Below are positions 1-8,223 of a stretch of 64,000 bases of DNA, piece after piece. How positions within the stretch are numbered: position 1 is the first letter of the stretch; each line of letters opens with the position of its first letter. Source of the DNA: Legionella sheltonii (GTDB taxonomy: Bacteria; Pseudomonadota; Gammaproteobacteria; Legionellales; Legionellaceae); assembly GCF_026191355.1 (NCBI RefSeq), contig NZ_JAPHOQ010000011.1, forward strand, positions 124,001 to 188,000, written 5' to 3'. The position numbers and the translations under genes are program-made. The notes beneath the pieces were generated by a model. That model ran no database searches and was not told where the DNA came from. It saw only the letters and a list, made by a program, of their open reading frames with translations.

Positions 1-1161
1 GCCGTGATGTCGTCGCTAATCCCTTTGGTACCTAAAAAACCAGCACTTCCTCTACCTACTGAGGAACAACGAACCCAAGTTTTTGCCAATGCGTTCCCGC
101 AATTAGCCCAGAAACGAAACTTATGCCAACAAATTAATTTTGCTTTGACTGATTTAATGATGCAATACTCCAACATGTTGGTATTTGGTGAAGACGTAGG
201 TAAAAAAGGTGGCGTTTATCGAGTCACTGCGGATTTGCAGGCACGGTTTGGACAACGGCGAGTATTTGATACCCTTTTGGATGAGACTACGATTTTAGGT
301 ACCGCCATTGGCTTGGCTCATAATGGATTTATCCCGGTTCCAGAAATTCAGTTTTTGGCTTATTTGCATAATGCAGAAGATCAGCTGCGCGGAGAAGCCT
401 CCACCTTATCCTTTTTCTCGAGCGGTCAATATCAAAATCCCATGGTTCTGCGCATTGCATCGCTGGCTTATCAGAAAGGATTTGGGGGGCATTTCCATAA
501 TGATAACTCCATTGCCGTACTCCGTGATTTACCCGGAGTGATCGTTGCCTGTCCTTCAAATGGCCCAGACGCTGCAAAAATGTTACGTACTTGTGTACGC
601 ATGGCTTATGAAGAAGGCAGGGTCATTGTCTTTTTAGAACCGATCGCTTTATATATGACCAAAGACTTGCATCAACCGGGGGATAATGGGTGGCTTTTTA
701 ATTATCCTGCACCTGATACGGTGATTGCTCCAGGTGAGGTGGGTGTCTATGGAGAGGGGGCAACGGTTATCTTAACCTATGCTAATGGTTATTATTTATC
801 ACGACAAGCTGCAAAGGTTCTGCAGGAAGAACATAATATTTCTGTAAAAATAGTCGACTTACGATGGCTTAGTCCCTTACCTGTCGAAGGGATTTTGAAA
901 GAAATTGCCAAAGCGAAAAATGTATTAATTGTGGATGAGGGCAGACAAAGTGGTTCGGTCAGTGAAGGCTTGATGACTTTGTTATTAGAAGAGGCCTCAA
1001 CGAGTTTAAAAATCAAGCGAATTACCGGTAAAGATTGCTTTATTCCCTTGGGTAATGCCTGGCAATATTTGTTACCCAGTAAAGAAAGTATTATTGAAGC
1101 CGTGATTGCGTTACAGTCAGATAAAAGGGAGAAAGAAAGTGGACGACTTGTTGTTTCTTGA
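1..1161 (+). CDS. 2-oxoacid dehydrogenase E1 component, beta-subunit part (5' partial)
   Basis: Thiamine-diphosphate-dependent E1 beta region of a 2-oxoacid (pyruvate/branched-chain type) dehydrogenase. Numbered from the GTG at 4, the pyrimidine-binding domain spans about residues 37-220 and includes GEDVGKKGGVYRVT and the family glutamate E94 in DTLLDETTILG, which activates the cofactor. A transketolase C-terminal domain follows at about 235-370. The frame is open to the left edge. The first ~40 residues (PALPLPTEEQRTQVFANAF) resemble a linker rather than a beta-subunit N-terminus, so this may be the C-terminal half of a single-chain alpha-beta fusion; that is inference. It overlaps the downstream acyl-CoA dehydrogenase by 23 bp, which suggests translational coupling. 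Confidence 0.85.
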   Translation, partial: AVMSSLIPLVPKKPALPLPTEEQRTQVFANAFPQLAQKRNLCQQINFALTDLMMQYSNMLVFGEDVGKKGGVYRVTADLQARFGQRRVFDTLLDETTILGTAIGLAHNGFIPVPEIQFLAYLHNAEDQLRGEASTLSFFSSGQYQNPMVLRIASLAYQKGFGGHFHNDNSIAVLRDLPGVIVACPSNGPDAAKMLRTCVRMAYEEGRVIVFLEPIALYMTKDLHQPGDNGWLFNYPAPDTVIAPGEVGVYGEGATVILTYANGYYLSRQAAKVLQEEHNISVKIVDLRWLSPLPVEGILKEIAKAKNVLIVDEGRQSGSVSEGLMTLLLEEASTSLKIKRITGKDCFIPLGNAWQYLLPSKESIIEAVIALQSDKREKESGRLVVS

Positions 1162-2296
1162 TGAGCAGTTGAATGGTGATGAGCGCATGATACGTGATAG
1201 CGTAGCGCGTTTCGTCAGCAATGATGTAATGCCTTTGATGGCTGAGTCTTTTGAACATGCTCAATTTCCACAAGAGCTTATTAAAAAATCCGCAGAAATG
1301 GGTTTATTGGGTTTGACTTTGCCCGCAGAATACGGCGGTGCTGAAGCGTCTTATGTTGCGTACGGTTTAGTTTGCCAGGAGTTAGAGCGCGGTGATAGCG
1401 GCTTACGTAGTTTTGTTTCCGTGCAAAGTTCTTTATGCATGTATCCTATTTTTCGTTATGGTTCTGAAGAGCAACGCGTACGTTTTTTACCCGGGATGGC
1501 TGCTGGTGAGATTATCGGTTGTTTTGGTTTAACTGAACCAGATTTTGGTTCCGATCCGGCTGGGATGAGAACCACTGCGAAGAAAGTGAAGGGCGGCTGG
1601 AGTTTGAATGGGGCTAAAATGTGGATCACCAATTCACCCATCGCTGATATCGCCATTGTTTGGGCAAAAACCGAGGAGGGGATCCGTGGCTTTATTGTGG
1701 ATGCTCACTCTGAAGGATTACGTCGCCCTGAAATCAAATTAAAGATGTCACTACGTGCTTCAAATACAGGGGAGTTGGTGTTTGATGATGTTTTTGTCCC
1801 CGATGAAAATTATCTTCCTGGAAGTGACAAAGGTTTGGGTGCGCCTTTAAGTTGCTTGAGCCAAGCGAGGTATGGCATTGCCTGGGGCGTGATGGGGGCT
1901 GCAATGGCCTGTTTCGATATTACTCGAGATTACCTGTTAGAGCGTAAGCAATTTGATAAACCTTTAGCATCGTTCCAGCTTATTCAAAAAGACTTAGCAG
2001 ATATGTATACTGAAATTATTAAGGCACAATGTCTTAATTTACAAATAGGCCGATTAAAAGATAATCACCGAGAGAATCCTGTGATGATTTCTCTTGCTAA
2101 AGGCAATGCCTGCCGTGAAGCATTGAATATTGCACGAAAATGCAGGAATCTATTGGGAGCAAATGGAATCAGCCTTGAGTACCATGTGATTCGTCACATG
2201 CTTAATCTAGAATCAGTCTTTACCTACGAGGGTACGGACAATGTCCATACGCTAGTACTTGGAAAACATATTACAGGAATTAATGCTTTTGCTTAA
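1139..2296 (+). CDS. Glutaryl-CoA dehydrogenase-like acyl-CoA dehydrogenase
   Basis: Flavin-dependent acyl-CoA dehydrogenase of 385 residues from GTG 1139, which has GGGAG 8-12 bases upstream; an in-frame TTG at 1106 has no such site. Three regions can be seen: an N-terminal helical domain, a middle beta domain (CFGLTEPDFGSDP, MWITNSPIADIAIVWAK) and a C-terminal helical domain. Features match glutaryl-CoA dehydrogenases in particular: ERKQFDKPLASFQLIQKDLADM, GRLKDN, GISLEYHVIRHMLNLE and the catalytic-base motif YEGT (E364). The family oxidises and decarboxylates glutaryl-CoA to crotonyl-CoA in lysine/tryptophan breakdown. Coupling to the upstream 2-oxoacid dehydrogenase E1 gene suggests one catabolic unit. 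A terminator follows at 2335. Substrate is assigned by family resemblance only. Confidence 0.88.
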   Translation: MDDLLFLDEQLNGDERMIRDSVARFVSNDVMPLMAESFEHAQFPQELIKKSAEMGLLGLTLPAEYGGAEASYVAYGLVCQELERGDSGLRSFVSVQSSLCMYPIFRYGSEEQRVRFLPGMAAGEIIGCFGLTEPDFGSDPAGMRTTAKKVKGGWSLNGAKMWITNSPIADIAIVWAKTEEGIRGFIVDAHSEGLRRPEIKLKMSLRASNTGELVFDDVFVPDENYLPGSDKGLGAPLSCLSQARYGIAWGVMGAAMACFDITRDYLLERKQFDKPLASFQLIQKDLADMYTEIIKAQCLNLQIGRLKDNHRENPVMISLAKGNACREALNIARKCRNLLGANGISLEYHVIRHMLNLESVFTYEGTDNVHTLVLGKHITGINAFA

Positions 2297-2334
2297 ATCA
2301 GGCAGCAAACGGTTAAGCACCAAGAGCAATGACT

Positions 2335-2371
2335 AAAAGTAACCTGGAAATTGGAACCAGGTTACTTTTTG
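2335..2371 (+). terminator. Rho-independent terminator after the acyl-CoA dehydrogenase gene
   Basis: A 10-bp perfect stem, AGTAACCTGG / CCAGGTTACT, with a 9-nt loop is followed directly by a run of five T. It lies about 40 bp past the stop codon of the dehydrogenase, so it ends the first two-gene unit. Confidence 0.85.
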
Positions 2372-2495
2372 TTCTATAAGTTATTGGCATCGCTAGGGTT
2401 TAACAGAGTTCTTTCTCAGATTAGAACTTATTCTTCATGCATCAGGATTGTGTGAAGCGAAGCAGATTTATTCGGCAACTTACAGGAGTATCCCT

Positions 2496-2852
2496 ATGTT
2501 TAAAATGACTTTAAAAACAGCGTTAATTTTAACTTTACCTGTATTCAGTATGAATGTGCAGTCCGGGCCAAGCAAAGAATTTTTAGCCAATCAGTGCTAT
2601 GAGCTTTCTCGAGTGATTGTCTCTTTGGCGGACAACCAAGACAAAAAGGTCTGCATTAATAAACTCTATATGGCTTCAGTACAAATGAGTTCTGCAGCTT
2701 ATTTAATTATGCAAGACTCTTCTGATGTGGCAAAAGAGCTTTTGAATAATGCAGTAGCTGCCTTGCAATATGCTGAGCTGTTGAGCTGCAAGCAATACAT
2801 TCAAATTTCACATTCTAAATTTGAAGCCCATAAGATTAAGACATTATTATAA
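2496..2852 (+). CDS. Small secreted protein of unknown function
   Basis: 118 residues from ATG 2496, chosen because AGGAG lies 7 bases upstream and the protein then begins with a signal peptide (MFKMTLKTALILTLPVFSMNVQS). The mature part is mostly helical, with cysteines at NQCYEL, KKVCINK and LSCKQY. I do not recognise the family. It probably sits in the periplasm or is exported. A GAGGAG-containing hairpin (CTCCTCA 2864-2870 / TGAGGAG 2888-2894) separates it from the next gene on the same strand. Confidence 0.6.
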   Translation: MFKMTLKTALILTLPVFSMNVQSGPSKEFLANQCYELSRVIVSLADNQDKKVCINKLYMASVQMSSAAYLIMQDSSDVAKELLNNAVAALQYAELLSCKQYIQISHSKFEAHKIKTLL

Positions 2853-2915
2853 AAATAAGCCTTCTCCTCAGGTATCTATTACAGACTTGAGGAGTTGGGT
2901 AGCAGGAGCTTGCAC

Positions 2916-3425
2916 GTGTACCCATTTTTAAAAAATAGTTTATTCATCCTTATCATTTTTATATTAGGCATTGCTGTGGGCAGCTATTACCACGCATCAA
3001 TTCAAGAGTTAATGAATAGGGTGTGGGTAGACAAAGGACAAGAAGAAAAAACTCCAGAACTCCACTTTTGTCCGCCCGCAGCAGAAGTTGTAACACATCA
3101 ATACAACGCTGAAGCATTCCAAATCGGGACATTACATTGGCAAATGGATTATCAAGAATGGAAGGCGCCGGACGGGGTGGGATTCATGCAAGCGTTGATA
3201 AACCCAAACAATAATCTGGTTTGCTATTATCATTGGCCAAATCCAAAAGAGAAGGGCACCTACCTCTGGATGACCATTCACTTATCACCCTCAGTGAATC
3301 AAATCGTCAAACCTTATGGAGCCTATTGGGCTAAAGAAGAGAAGCAAATGTTGTGTACTGCAGGAATTGAAGCCTGTGCGTTTACTCTTTCAGAAAGTTC
3401 AAAGCGAATCATTCCGCAACAATAA
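2916..3425 (+). CDS. Membrane-anchored protein of unknown function
   Basis: 169 residues from GTG 2916, preferred because AGGAG (2904-2908) is 7 bases upstream; TTG 2895 would place a GAGGAG directly against the start. One N-terminal membrane segment (NSLFILIIFILGIAVGSYYHA) is followed by a soluble part of about 130 residues rich in W, Y and P, with cysteines in HFCPP, VCYYHWP, MLCTAG and EACAF. The topology suggests an inner-membrane anchor with a periplasmic domain that could be disulfide-stabilised. Family not recognised. A GTAACC-type hairpin repeat lies just after the stop. Confidence 0.6.
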   Translation: MYPFLKNSLFILIIFILGIAVGSYYHASIQELMNRVWVDKGQEEKTPELHFCPPAAEVVTHQYNAEAFQIGTLHWQMDYQEWKAPDGVGFMQALINPNNNLVCYYHWPNPKEKGTYLWMTIHLSPSVNQIVKPYGAYWAKEEKQMLCTAGIEACAFTLSESSKRIIPQQ

Positions 3426-3459
3426 ATGAAGCATAGCCATTTTGCTTTGTTTCGTGAGC

Positions 3460-3527
3460 GTAACCCGGGAGATCGGCACAAGCATAAAATCAAATCCCCG
3501 GGCTTTGCTGCGCTCAACCCAGGTTAC
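3460..3527. repeat. Intergenic hairpin repeat
   Basis: Outer arms GTAACCCGG / CCAGGTTAC enclose a second CCCGGG pair (3464-3469 and 3497-3502), giving a long imperfect hairpin between the membrane-protein gene and the tRNA. There is no T-run, so it resembles a dispersed palindromic repeat more than a terminator. Confidence 0.5.
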
Positions 3528-3594
3528 AAAGAAAAGGATAAACTGATAAACCCTTGTTATTTTCCCCAGACTTCGCTATCATTTCCCACCTAAT

Positions 3595-3671
3595 CGGGGC
3601 GTAGCGCAGCCTGGTAGCGTACTAGCATGGGGTGCTAGTGGTCGAAGGTTCAAATCCTTCCGTCCCGACCA
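3595..3671 (+). tRNA. tRNA-Pro(GGG)
   Basis: 77-nt cloverleaf. The acceptor arms are CGGGGCG and CGTCCCG with one G-T pair. The anticodon stem is CTAGC/GCTAG (3622-3626 / 3634-3638), with loop ATGGGGT placing GGG at 3629-3631. The T-arm contains GGTTCAAATCC, and CCA is encoded at 3669-3671. The initial C is typical of proline tRNAs. Accessory DNA begins immediately after the 3' end, as expected of an integration target. Confidence 0.95.
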
Positions 3672-3720
3672 ATCCCAGTAAGGGTTTTGTAAAATTCTCC
3701 GAACCCCGTCAGAAATATTT

Positions 3721-3755
3721 GGTACCAGTTTTGGTACCGATCGCAAAATGGTACC
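3721..3755. promoter_or_regulatory. Three iterated GGTACC sites beside tRNA-Pro
   Basis: GGTACC occurs at 3721-3726, 3733-3738 and 3750-3755, only 50-85 bp past the tRNA CCA. Iterated short palindromes next to a tRNA 3' end resemble the arm region of an integrase attachment site, but no integrase gene remains nearby. The role as an attachment remnant is inference. Confidence 0.3.
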
Positions 3756-3844
3756 ATAAACTAATTCATACTGACTTTATTGTATTCTATAACTTTCTAA
3801 GTCTTGTGAGTGTTAATGACAATGAATCACGTGAGAGTGTGTAA

Positions 3845-4081
3845 ATGGTAGCTGATCCTATTATACTTGGAAAATACAGACATTATAAAAACGAAAAACT
3901 ATATGAAGTTATTGGCCAAGCTCGTCATAGTGAGACAGATGAAGATATGATAGTGTACAAAGCACTTTATCATTGTGATCAATTTGGGGATAACCAGCTT
4001 TGGGTTCGCCCTATGAAAATGTTTTTTGAGAATGTCATTCATCATGGAAAAACAGTTCCTCGATTTCAACGGATAGAATAG
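3845..4081 (+). CDS. DUF1653 family protein
   Basis: 78 residues covering a complete DUF1653 domain. Recognisable blocks are LGKYRHYKNEKLYEVIGQARHSETDE, VVYKAL-type IVYKALYH, LWVRPMKMFFENV and GKTVPRFQRI. The length is typical of the family, whose biochemical function is not established. It starts at ATG 3845, right after a TGA/TAA-rich leader, and is the first gene downstream of tRNA-Pro in the accessory block. Nothing decisive is seen between it and the IS at 4440 except the tail of the interrupted DUF4124 gene. Confidence 0.85.
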   Translation: MVADPIILGKYRHYKNEKLYEVIGQARHSETDEDMIVYKALYHCDQFGDNQLWVRPMKMFFENVIHHGKTVPRFQRIE

Positions 4082-4371
4082 CCTTAATTTAATCACGTAT
4101 GTTAGTTTAATTGTGTTGCTGAAGATAATAGTATTAAGGCAAAAAGCGAACTCATTTTCGTTGATTCGCAAAACGATGGGTTTGTTAACATATGCGTCAA
4201 GATACTCTAATTTACCAGTTTGCTTCCAAAACAGTTCGATAACCAACGTCTATTTCCATTTAGCTTTCATAATTTTATACAAAAAGAATGAGTATGGCTT
4301 CACTGCTTAGGGTAAGCATTTTGTTAAATGCTATTTTACTAAATAGTGCGTATCTCAAGAATGTTGCTTAC

Positions 4372-4439
4372 TCATAAATTTAGGTGAGCCTTATAACAAT
4401 CCTCAATATTGGAAATAAAGTCATCAACTTGAGAACCTT
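4372..4439 (-). pseudogene. Detached 3' end of the DUF4124 gene
   Basis: Read on the minus strand from the target duplication, this segment continues the frame of the DUF4124 gene as EGSQVDDFISNIEDCYKAHLNL and then a TGA at 4372-4374. It is therefore the original C-terminus, cut off by the ISL3-type element. Joining it to the 5' part across one copy of AGAACCTT restores a protein of about 136 residues. Confidence 0.85.
4432..4439. repeat. Target site duplication, left copy (AGAACCTT)
   Basis: AGAACCTT directly precedes the left inverted repeat of the ISL3-type element and is repeated directly after its right end at 5726-5733. Eight bases is the usual duplication for the ISL3 family. Confidence 0.9.
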
Positions 4440-5725
4440 GGCTCTTCCCCATTTCCGGGGGCACTAATCAAGAACACAAAACTTTAACCCTTAACCTGTA
4501 ATTTTCAAAATTTCTAAACCCGTAAGCACGTCTTTGAATCAGTTTCATTTTACGATGAAACCCTTCCGTAATGCCGTTGTTTTTAGTAAACCGCCACATT
4601 CTAACCACTTCTTCACGCCATTGGTATAATGTTTTACCTAGAGTCTTTAGTGACTCAAAAGGACTTTCTTTTAAAAGCGTTACGTATTTAAGAAACAAAG
4701 GCAGTAAACGCTTACATTGCTTTGCTGTCCGATGCTTTTTCATCAGGAGTCGATGGAGACGTTGCTTAAAGTGATAGATAGCCGCAATTGCTGGCTGGTG
4801 CTGTAAATAGCTGGCTCTTCTATTTAATCGTTTTATCGTTAAATTGGCTTCATTCGTTCTTAATGCAGCTAATAGACCACGTTGATACTTTATTTGAGGG
4901 TCAATCTGTTGATAAGTCTGGAGGCTCATCTGATTCAACAAGCGAATCACATGGAAACGGTCAGCCACTATCTTTGCATTAGGAAAATAACGTCTTATTA
5001 ATAAGCGATAGCTGCTGCTTAAATCAATACACACAACAAGCACTTTATCCCGCCCCTCTAAGGTCTTGAGATAGCTCTCTAAGTCTTTAGCACTACGCCC
5101 TTCAACCACATCAAAGATTTTGTGCTTGGCTAAATCACAAAAGGTTGTCGCATACCCAACCTTTCTATTAAATGAATGCTCATCAAGGCCTAATATCCGA
5201 GGACAAGAGCGTCTCGATATCTTTTTATAACGGAGCTCATAACCATAGTGATACCAACGCTCTACAGTCGATTTGCCCAGCTTTAAGTCCCGAGACAAAT
5301 CTTTTTGACTCACTCCCTTACTGTGATAGTGAAATACTTGTTTTCGTAAACTCTCCGTCGCTCTTTGATGTTTCCCTATCCCAGGAAATCGCTGATTAAA
5401 ATAACGACCACATGATGGACAATAATACTTATGAGCTTTTAAACACAAATAACTACGTCGCAATCCAATCGATTCATGACGGATTCGTCTTATAAAACTG
5501 TCCTTTTTACGTAACTTCTTATTACCACAATGAATACAGCGAACTACCCAGCGATAGCTTACCTCTATGTATACCGGGTTTTCTCCACTTACTCTTTTAA
5601 TAGAATATCCAGGCAAATTTAGGATACAATCTTTCTTAGGCATTTTAATCTTCCTTTTGACCGTCAAATCAAAGGGTTAGTCTAGACTAACTTGATTAAA
5701 ATGCCCCCTTATTTGGGGTAGAGCC
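4440..5725 (-). mobile_element. ISL3-family insertion sequence, complete
   Basis: A 1286-bp element with imperfect terminal inverted repeats: GGCTCTTCCCCATTTCCGGG at the left and, read inward from the right, GGCTCTACCCCAAATAAGGG. It contains one transposase gene filling almost the whole length and is flanked by the perfect 8-bp duplication AGAACCTT. Perfect flanks and an intact reading frame point to a fairly recent insertion. It disrupts the DUF4124 gene. Confidence 0.93.
4468..5667 (-). CDS. ISL3-family transposase
   Basis: 399 residues with the ISL3 arrangement: an N-terminal zinc-finger region (RCIHCGNKK and YCPSCGRYF, about residues 35-90), a helix-turn-helix (GVSQKDLSRDLKLGKSTVERW, about 115-135) and the DDE catalytic domain, with ILGLDEHSFNRKVGYATTFCDL, VCIDLSSSYR, KIVADRFHVIRLLNQ and the C-terminal NNGITEGFHRKMKLIQRRAYGFRNFENYRLR. 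The length is typical and no frameshift is seen, so the enzyme should be active. It cuts and joins the ends of its own element. Confidence 0.93.
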   Translation of the reverse strand: MTVKRKIKMPKKDCILNLPGYSIKRVSGENPVYIEVSYRWVVRCIHCGNKKLRKKDSFIRRIRHESIGLRRSYLCLKAHKYYCPSCGRYFNQRFPGIGKHQRATESLRKQVFHYHSKGVSQKDLSRDLKLGKSTVERWYHYGYELRYKKISRRSCPRILGLDEHSFNRKVGYATTFCDLAKHKIFDVVEGRSAKDLESYLKTLEGRDKVLVVCIDLSSSYRLLIRRYFPNAKIVADRFHVIRLLNQMSLQTYQQIDPQIKYQRGLLAALRTNEANLTIKRLNRRASYLQHQPAIAAIYHFKQRLHRLLMKKHRTAKQCKRLLPLFLKYVTLLKESPFESLKTLGKTLYQWREEVVRMWRFTKNNGITEGFHRKMKLIQRRAYGFRNFENYRLRVKVLCS

Positions 5726-6076
5726 AGAACCTTCTATTTGTGGGGGAAATTTTTCTATCATTAGATCATAACATAACCTGTTAATTTCGGTCATTTTGCT
5801 TAAACAATCTTCAAGATTACTAAATTTTTCAACAAAAAGGTGGACATTACTTTGTAGCATAGAGGAACAATATATTTCCGGTAGCTTTTTCGATAATACT
5901 GCTTTTGCATTTTCTAAATTTATACTTTTTTGTCCCTGATTATCATAATATACTCCTGGCTCTGGAGTATCGGAAAAGTGAGTTATCCCTTTTTCATCTT
6001 TCCGAATGTATATGTCAGCAAATGAAGATGAGCAAAAGGCACATAAAACAAATAAATGTATTGTTAATTTGAGCAT
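5726..6076 (-). pseudogene. DUF4124 domain protein, 5' part, interrupted by ISL3-type IS
   Basis: It begins with a signal peptide (MLKLTIHLFVLCAFCSSSFA) followed by IYIRKDEKGITHFSDTPEPGVYY, a typical DUF4124 motif of small secreted or periplasmic proteins. Past residue 117 the reading frame runs into the IS and gains a short foreign tail, ending at 5696. The true C-terminus lies beyond the IS at 4372-4431. The intact ancestor would be about 136 residues. Function is unknown for this family; it was probably an exported protein. Confidence 0.85.
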
Positions 6077-6146
6077 ATTAGTTACCCCAGTAAATATAAG
6101 CTTTATATAGTTGGGTTATCGCTAATAATGTAATAGCAAGCGTATT

Positions 6147-6410
6147 TTATTTTATTGCATCATCAATTTTATTTAGTAGGGAGTCCTTATCTAATTCTTC
6201 GCCATAATTTTTGCCAGGACGTATAGTGACAACAATGGGACCCGATTCAATATGAGACTTTAAAATCATCCATTGAGGTTTGTCTAAACCTTCCTTTTCA
6301 ATTGTTACTAGATGGGGGAAATTTTTAAATGTTTCATCTTGGGTATGGGTAATTGCTGAATTAATAATGTTAATGTCATCATTGTTTAACTTAACTTTTA
6401 TTTTACTCAT
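6147..6410 (-). CDS. Small cytoplasmic protein of unknown function
   Basis: 87 residues preceded by an excellent ribosome binding site (GGAGG, 6 bases before ATG), which supports real expression. The sequence has no signal peptide, cysteine or membrane segment and reads as a small alpha/beta domain (IKVKLNNDDINIINSAI, GPIVVTIRPGKNYG). Not recognised. It is divergent from the reverse transcriptase gene, with about 200 bp between the two starts. Confidence 0.6.
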   Translation of the reverse strand: MSKIKVKLNNDDINIINSAITHTQDETFKNFPHLVTIEKEGLDKPQWMILKSHIESGPIVVTIRPGKNYGEELDKDSLLNKIDDAIK

Positions 6411-6612
6411 TTTCGTTCCTCCATTTTTTTCTAATTATAGCTATTTCTAGAAATATGGAGAGATTACGTTTGCTTCATCCAGAATATAATGGTTAAGACC
6501 CCGACGACTAAAAATAATGAGAAGATGGTGGTCCTTAGTTGACGTAGACCCAATTTTCTTGAGCTATAGTAACTTTATTGAGAGATAAATTTTCTTATTG
6601 GGCTACAACTCT
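6411..6612 (+). promoter_or_regulatory. Divergent intergenic region upstream of the reverse transcriptase
   Basis: About 200 bp separating the minus-strand small gene from the RT operon; it must hold the RT promoter. An imperfect inverted pair around CGACTAA (6503-6512) and TTAGTTG (6536-6542) is visible. Several defence reverse transcriptases use a nearby non-coding RNA as template, so this is the place to look for one, but I cannot show one from sequence alone. Confidence 0.25.
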
Positions 6613-8223
6613 ATGAATAAAAATAATATCCATTTTTTAAGAGCATTAAATAATATTTCCACTCATGGCGATACAGATGTGTTTCCGTACCCATTAGAAA
6701 ACACTATCTTTTATGATTGTAAAGATAAAATTGTTGAGCTCCTGTGTAGAATTGATGACAATTTTCAAGATCGTATCTATAAGCAGCCTCCTTATAATGA
6801 AAGTCAACTTGTTCCTGTGGGATACAGCGGCTTTAGATGGTGTACTCAGTTAGATCCATTGTGGAATGCATATCTATTAGGCTTAGTTATTGCTATAGGA
6901 GATCAAATAGAAGAAATGCGAATTCCAATACAAGATCAAATAATATTTTCATATCGTTTTGTTAAAGGAGACGAAGAGAAATTATTTAATCCTGACTTGG
7001 GGTGGCATGCCTTTCATAGAAGAAGTTTAGAATTGGCAGACTCTTTCGAGACGGTAGTAATCTGTGATGTTTCCGATTTTTATCAAAGAATTCGACATCA
7101 TCGCTTGGAAAATGCTCTTACACAATTGAGTCAACCAGGAGATATACCAAAAAAAATTATAAAATTACTTAGTAATTTTTCAGGTACGTATTCACATGGG
7201 TTACCAGTAGGGGGGCCAGCTGCTAGATTATTATCTGAGTTAGTTCTAAACCAAACGGATCAACTGCTTCGTTCAGAGGGGATTAAATTTTGTAGATTTG
7301 CTGATGACTATCATCTCTTTGTTGCTTCAGAAGAAGATGCTTATGATGCTCTTTTATTTCTTTCAAAAAAATTACTTACAAATGAAGGACTGGCTCTTCA
7401 AAAAGCTAAGACTAGAATAATGTCTGCATCTGAGTTTAAACATACTTCCCCCCTCGCACATTCACAGAAAGACGAAATAAATACCACAAGTCCACAAGCT
7501 TTTCTATCTCTTTCGTTAAGATTCGACCCATATTCACCGACAGCTGAAGATGATTATGAGGTATTGAAAGCTGCGATTGCAAAATTTGATATTATCGGTC
7601 TTCTGAGAAAAGAAATTGCCAAAAGTAGTATAGACATTGCTATTACTAGACAGATTATTAAATCTTTAAAATTTCTTCCTGATTCATCGCGTGATCAAGC
7701 TGTACTGTCTGTTTGCGACTCATTAAACAATTTATATCCAGTATTCCCAGCAATAATTTTAGTAATAAAAGATTTATGGCCAAATCTTTCTCCCCCTATA
7801 AGAACAAGGATAGGCCAGCATTTCCGTCTTTTATTTACTGAGAAGTCTCGTTTGATAAAAACAGAAATAAATCAGTCTTATGCATTTAGACTCTTATCTT
7901 TAGAATATCGTCAAGAAAATATTGAGCTTTTTCAAAGATCGTATGCTACAGCAGAATCCTCCCTTATTAAAAGGGATATTATCGTGGCAATGTTTAATTG
8001 GCGTTATACCCCATGGCTATCCGATTTGCGAAGTCAATATCATGGATTTTCCTCACCATTAAGACGAGCCTTTATTATTGGTAGCTTTAGTCTTAGCGAT
8101 GAAGGAGAGCATTGGCGAAATCATAATAAAAAAGGTTTTTCTGAGTTTGAAATGATTATAAAGGATTGGGCTAAGTCTAAAGCTGACCAACACTCTGATA
8201 AAAACTGGATGGTCCCTCTATGA
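6613..8223 (+). CDS. Reverse transcriptase of the unknown-group/Abi (DRT-like) type
   Basis: 536 residues from ATG 6613; TTG 6598 is an alternative start and neither has a strong ribosome site. The catalytic palm is clear: VVICDVSDFYQRI (first aspartate D152), LPVGGPAARLLSELVLNQTD, the active-site box FCRFADDYHLF (D231, D232) and GLALQKAKTRIM. No maturase X domain, HNH domain or retron-type VTG motif is seen. The C-terminal ~240 residues are helix-rich and unassigned, as in abortive-infection and DRT-type reverse transcriptases. It overlaps the PD-(D/E)XK nuclease gene by 4 bp (ATGA), so the two are coupled. A role in anti-phage defence is inference from family type and island context. Confidence 0.85.
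   Translation: MNKNNIHFLRALNNISTHGDTDVFPYPLENTIFYDCKDKIVELLCRIDDNFQDRIYKQPPYNESQLVPVGYSGFRWCTQLDPLWNAYLLGLVIAIGDQIEEMRIPIQDQIIFSYRFVKGDEEKLFNPDLGWHAFHRRSLELADSFETVVICDVSDFYQRIRHHRLENALTQLSQPGDIPKKIIKLLSNFSGTYSHGLPVGGPAARLLSELVLNQTDQLLRSEGIKFCRFADDYHLFVASEEDAYDALLFLSKKLLTNEGLALQKAKTRIMSASEFKHTSPLAHSQKDEINTTSPQAFLSLSLRFDPYSPTAEDDYEVLKAAIAKFDIIGLLRKEIAKSSIDIAITRQIIKSLKFLPDSSRDQAVLSVCDSLNNLYPVFPAIILVIKDLWPNLSPPIRTRIGQHFRLLFTEKSRLIKTEINQSYAFRLLSLEYRQENIELFQRSYATAESSLIKRDIIVAMFNWRYTPWLSDLRSQYHGFSSPLRRAFIIGSFSLSDEGEHWRNHNKKGFSEFEMIIKDWAKSKADQHSDKNWMVPL

Noticed and set aside
4113..4310. 65-codon plus-strand frame between the DUF1653 gene and the IS
   Set aside because: No start signals or family resemblance.
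6613..8223. Group II intron or retron origin for the reverse transcriptase
   Set aside because: No maturase X/HNH domain and no adjacent msr/msd-like inverted structure or VTG motif seen.
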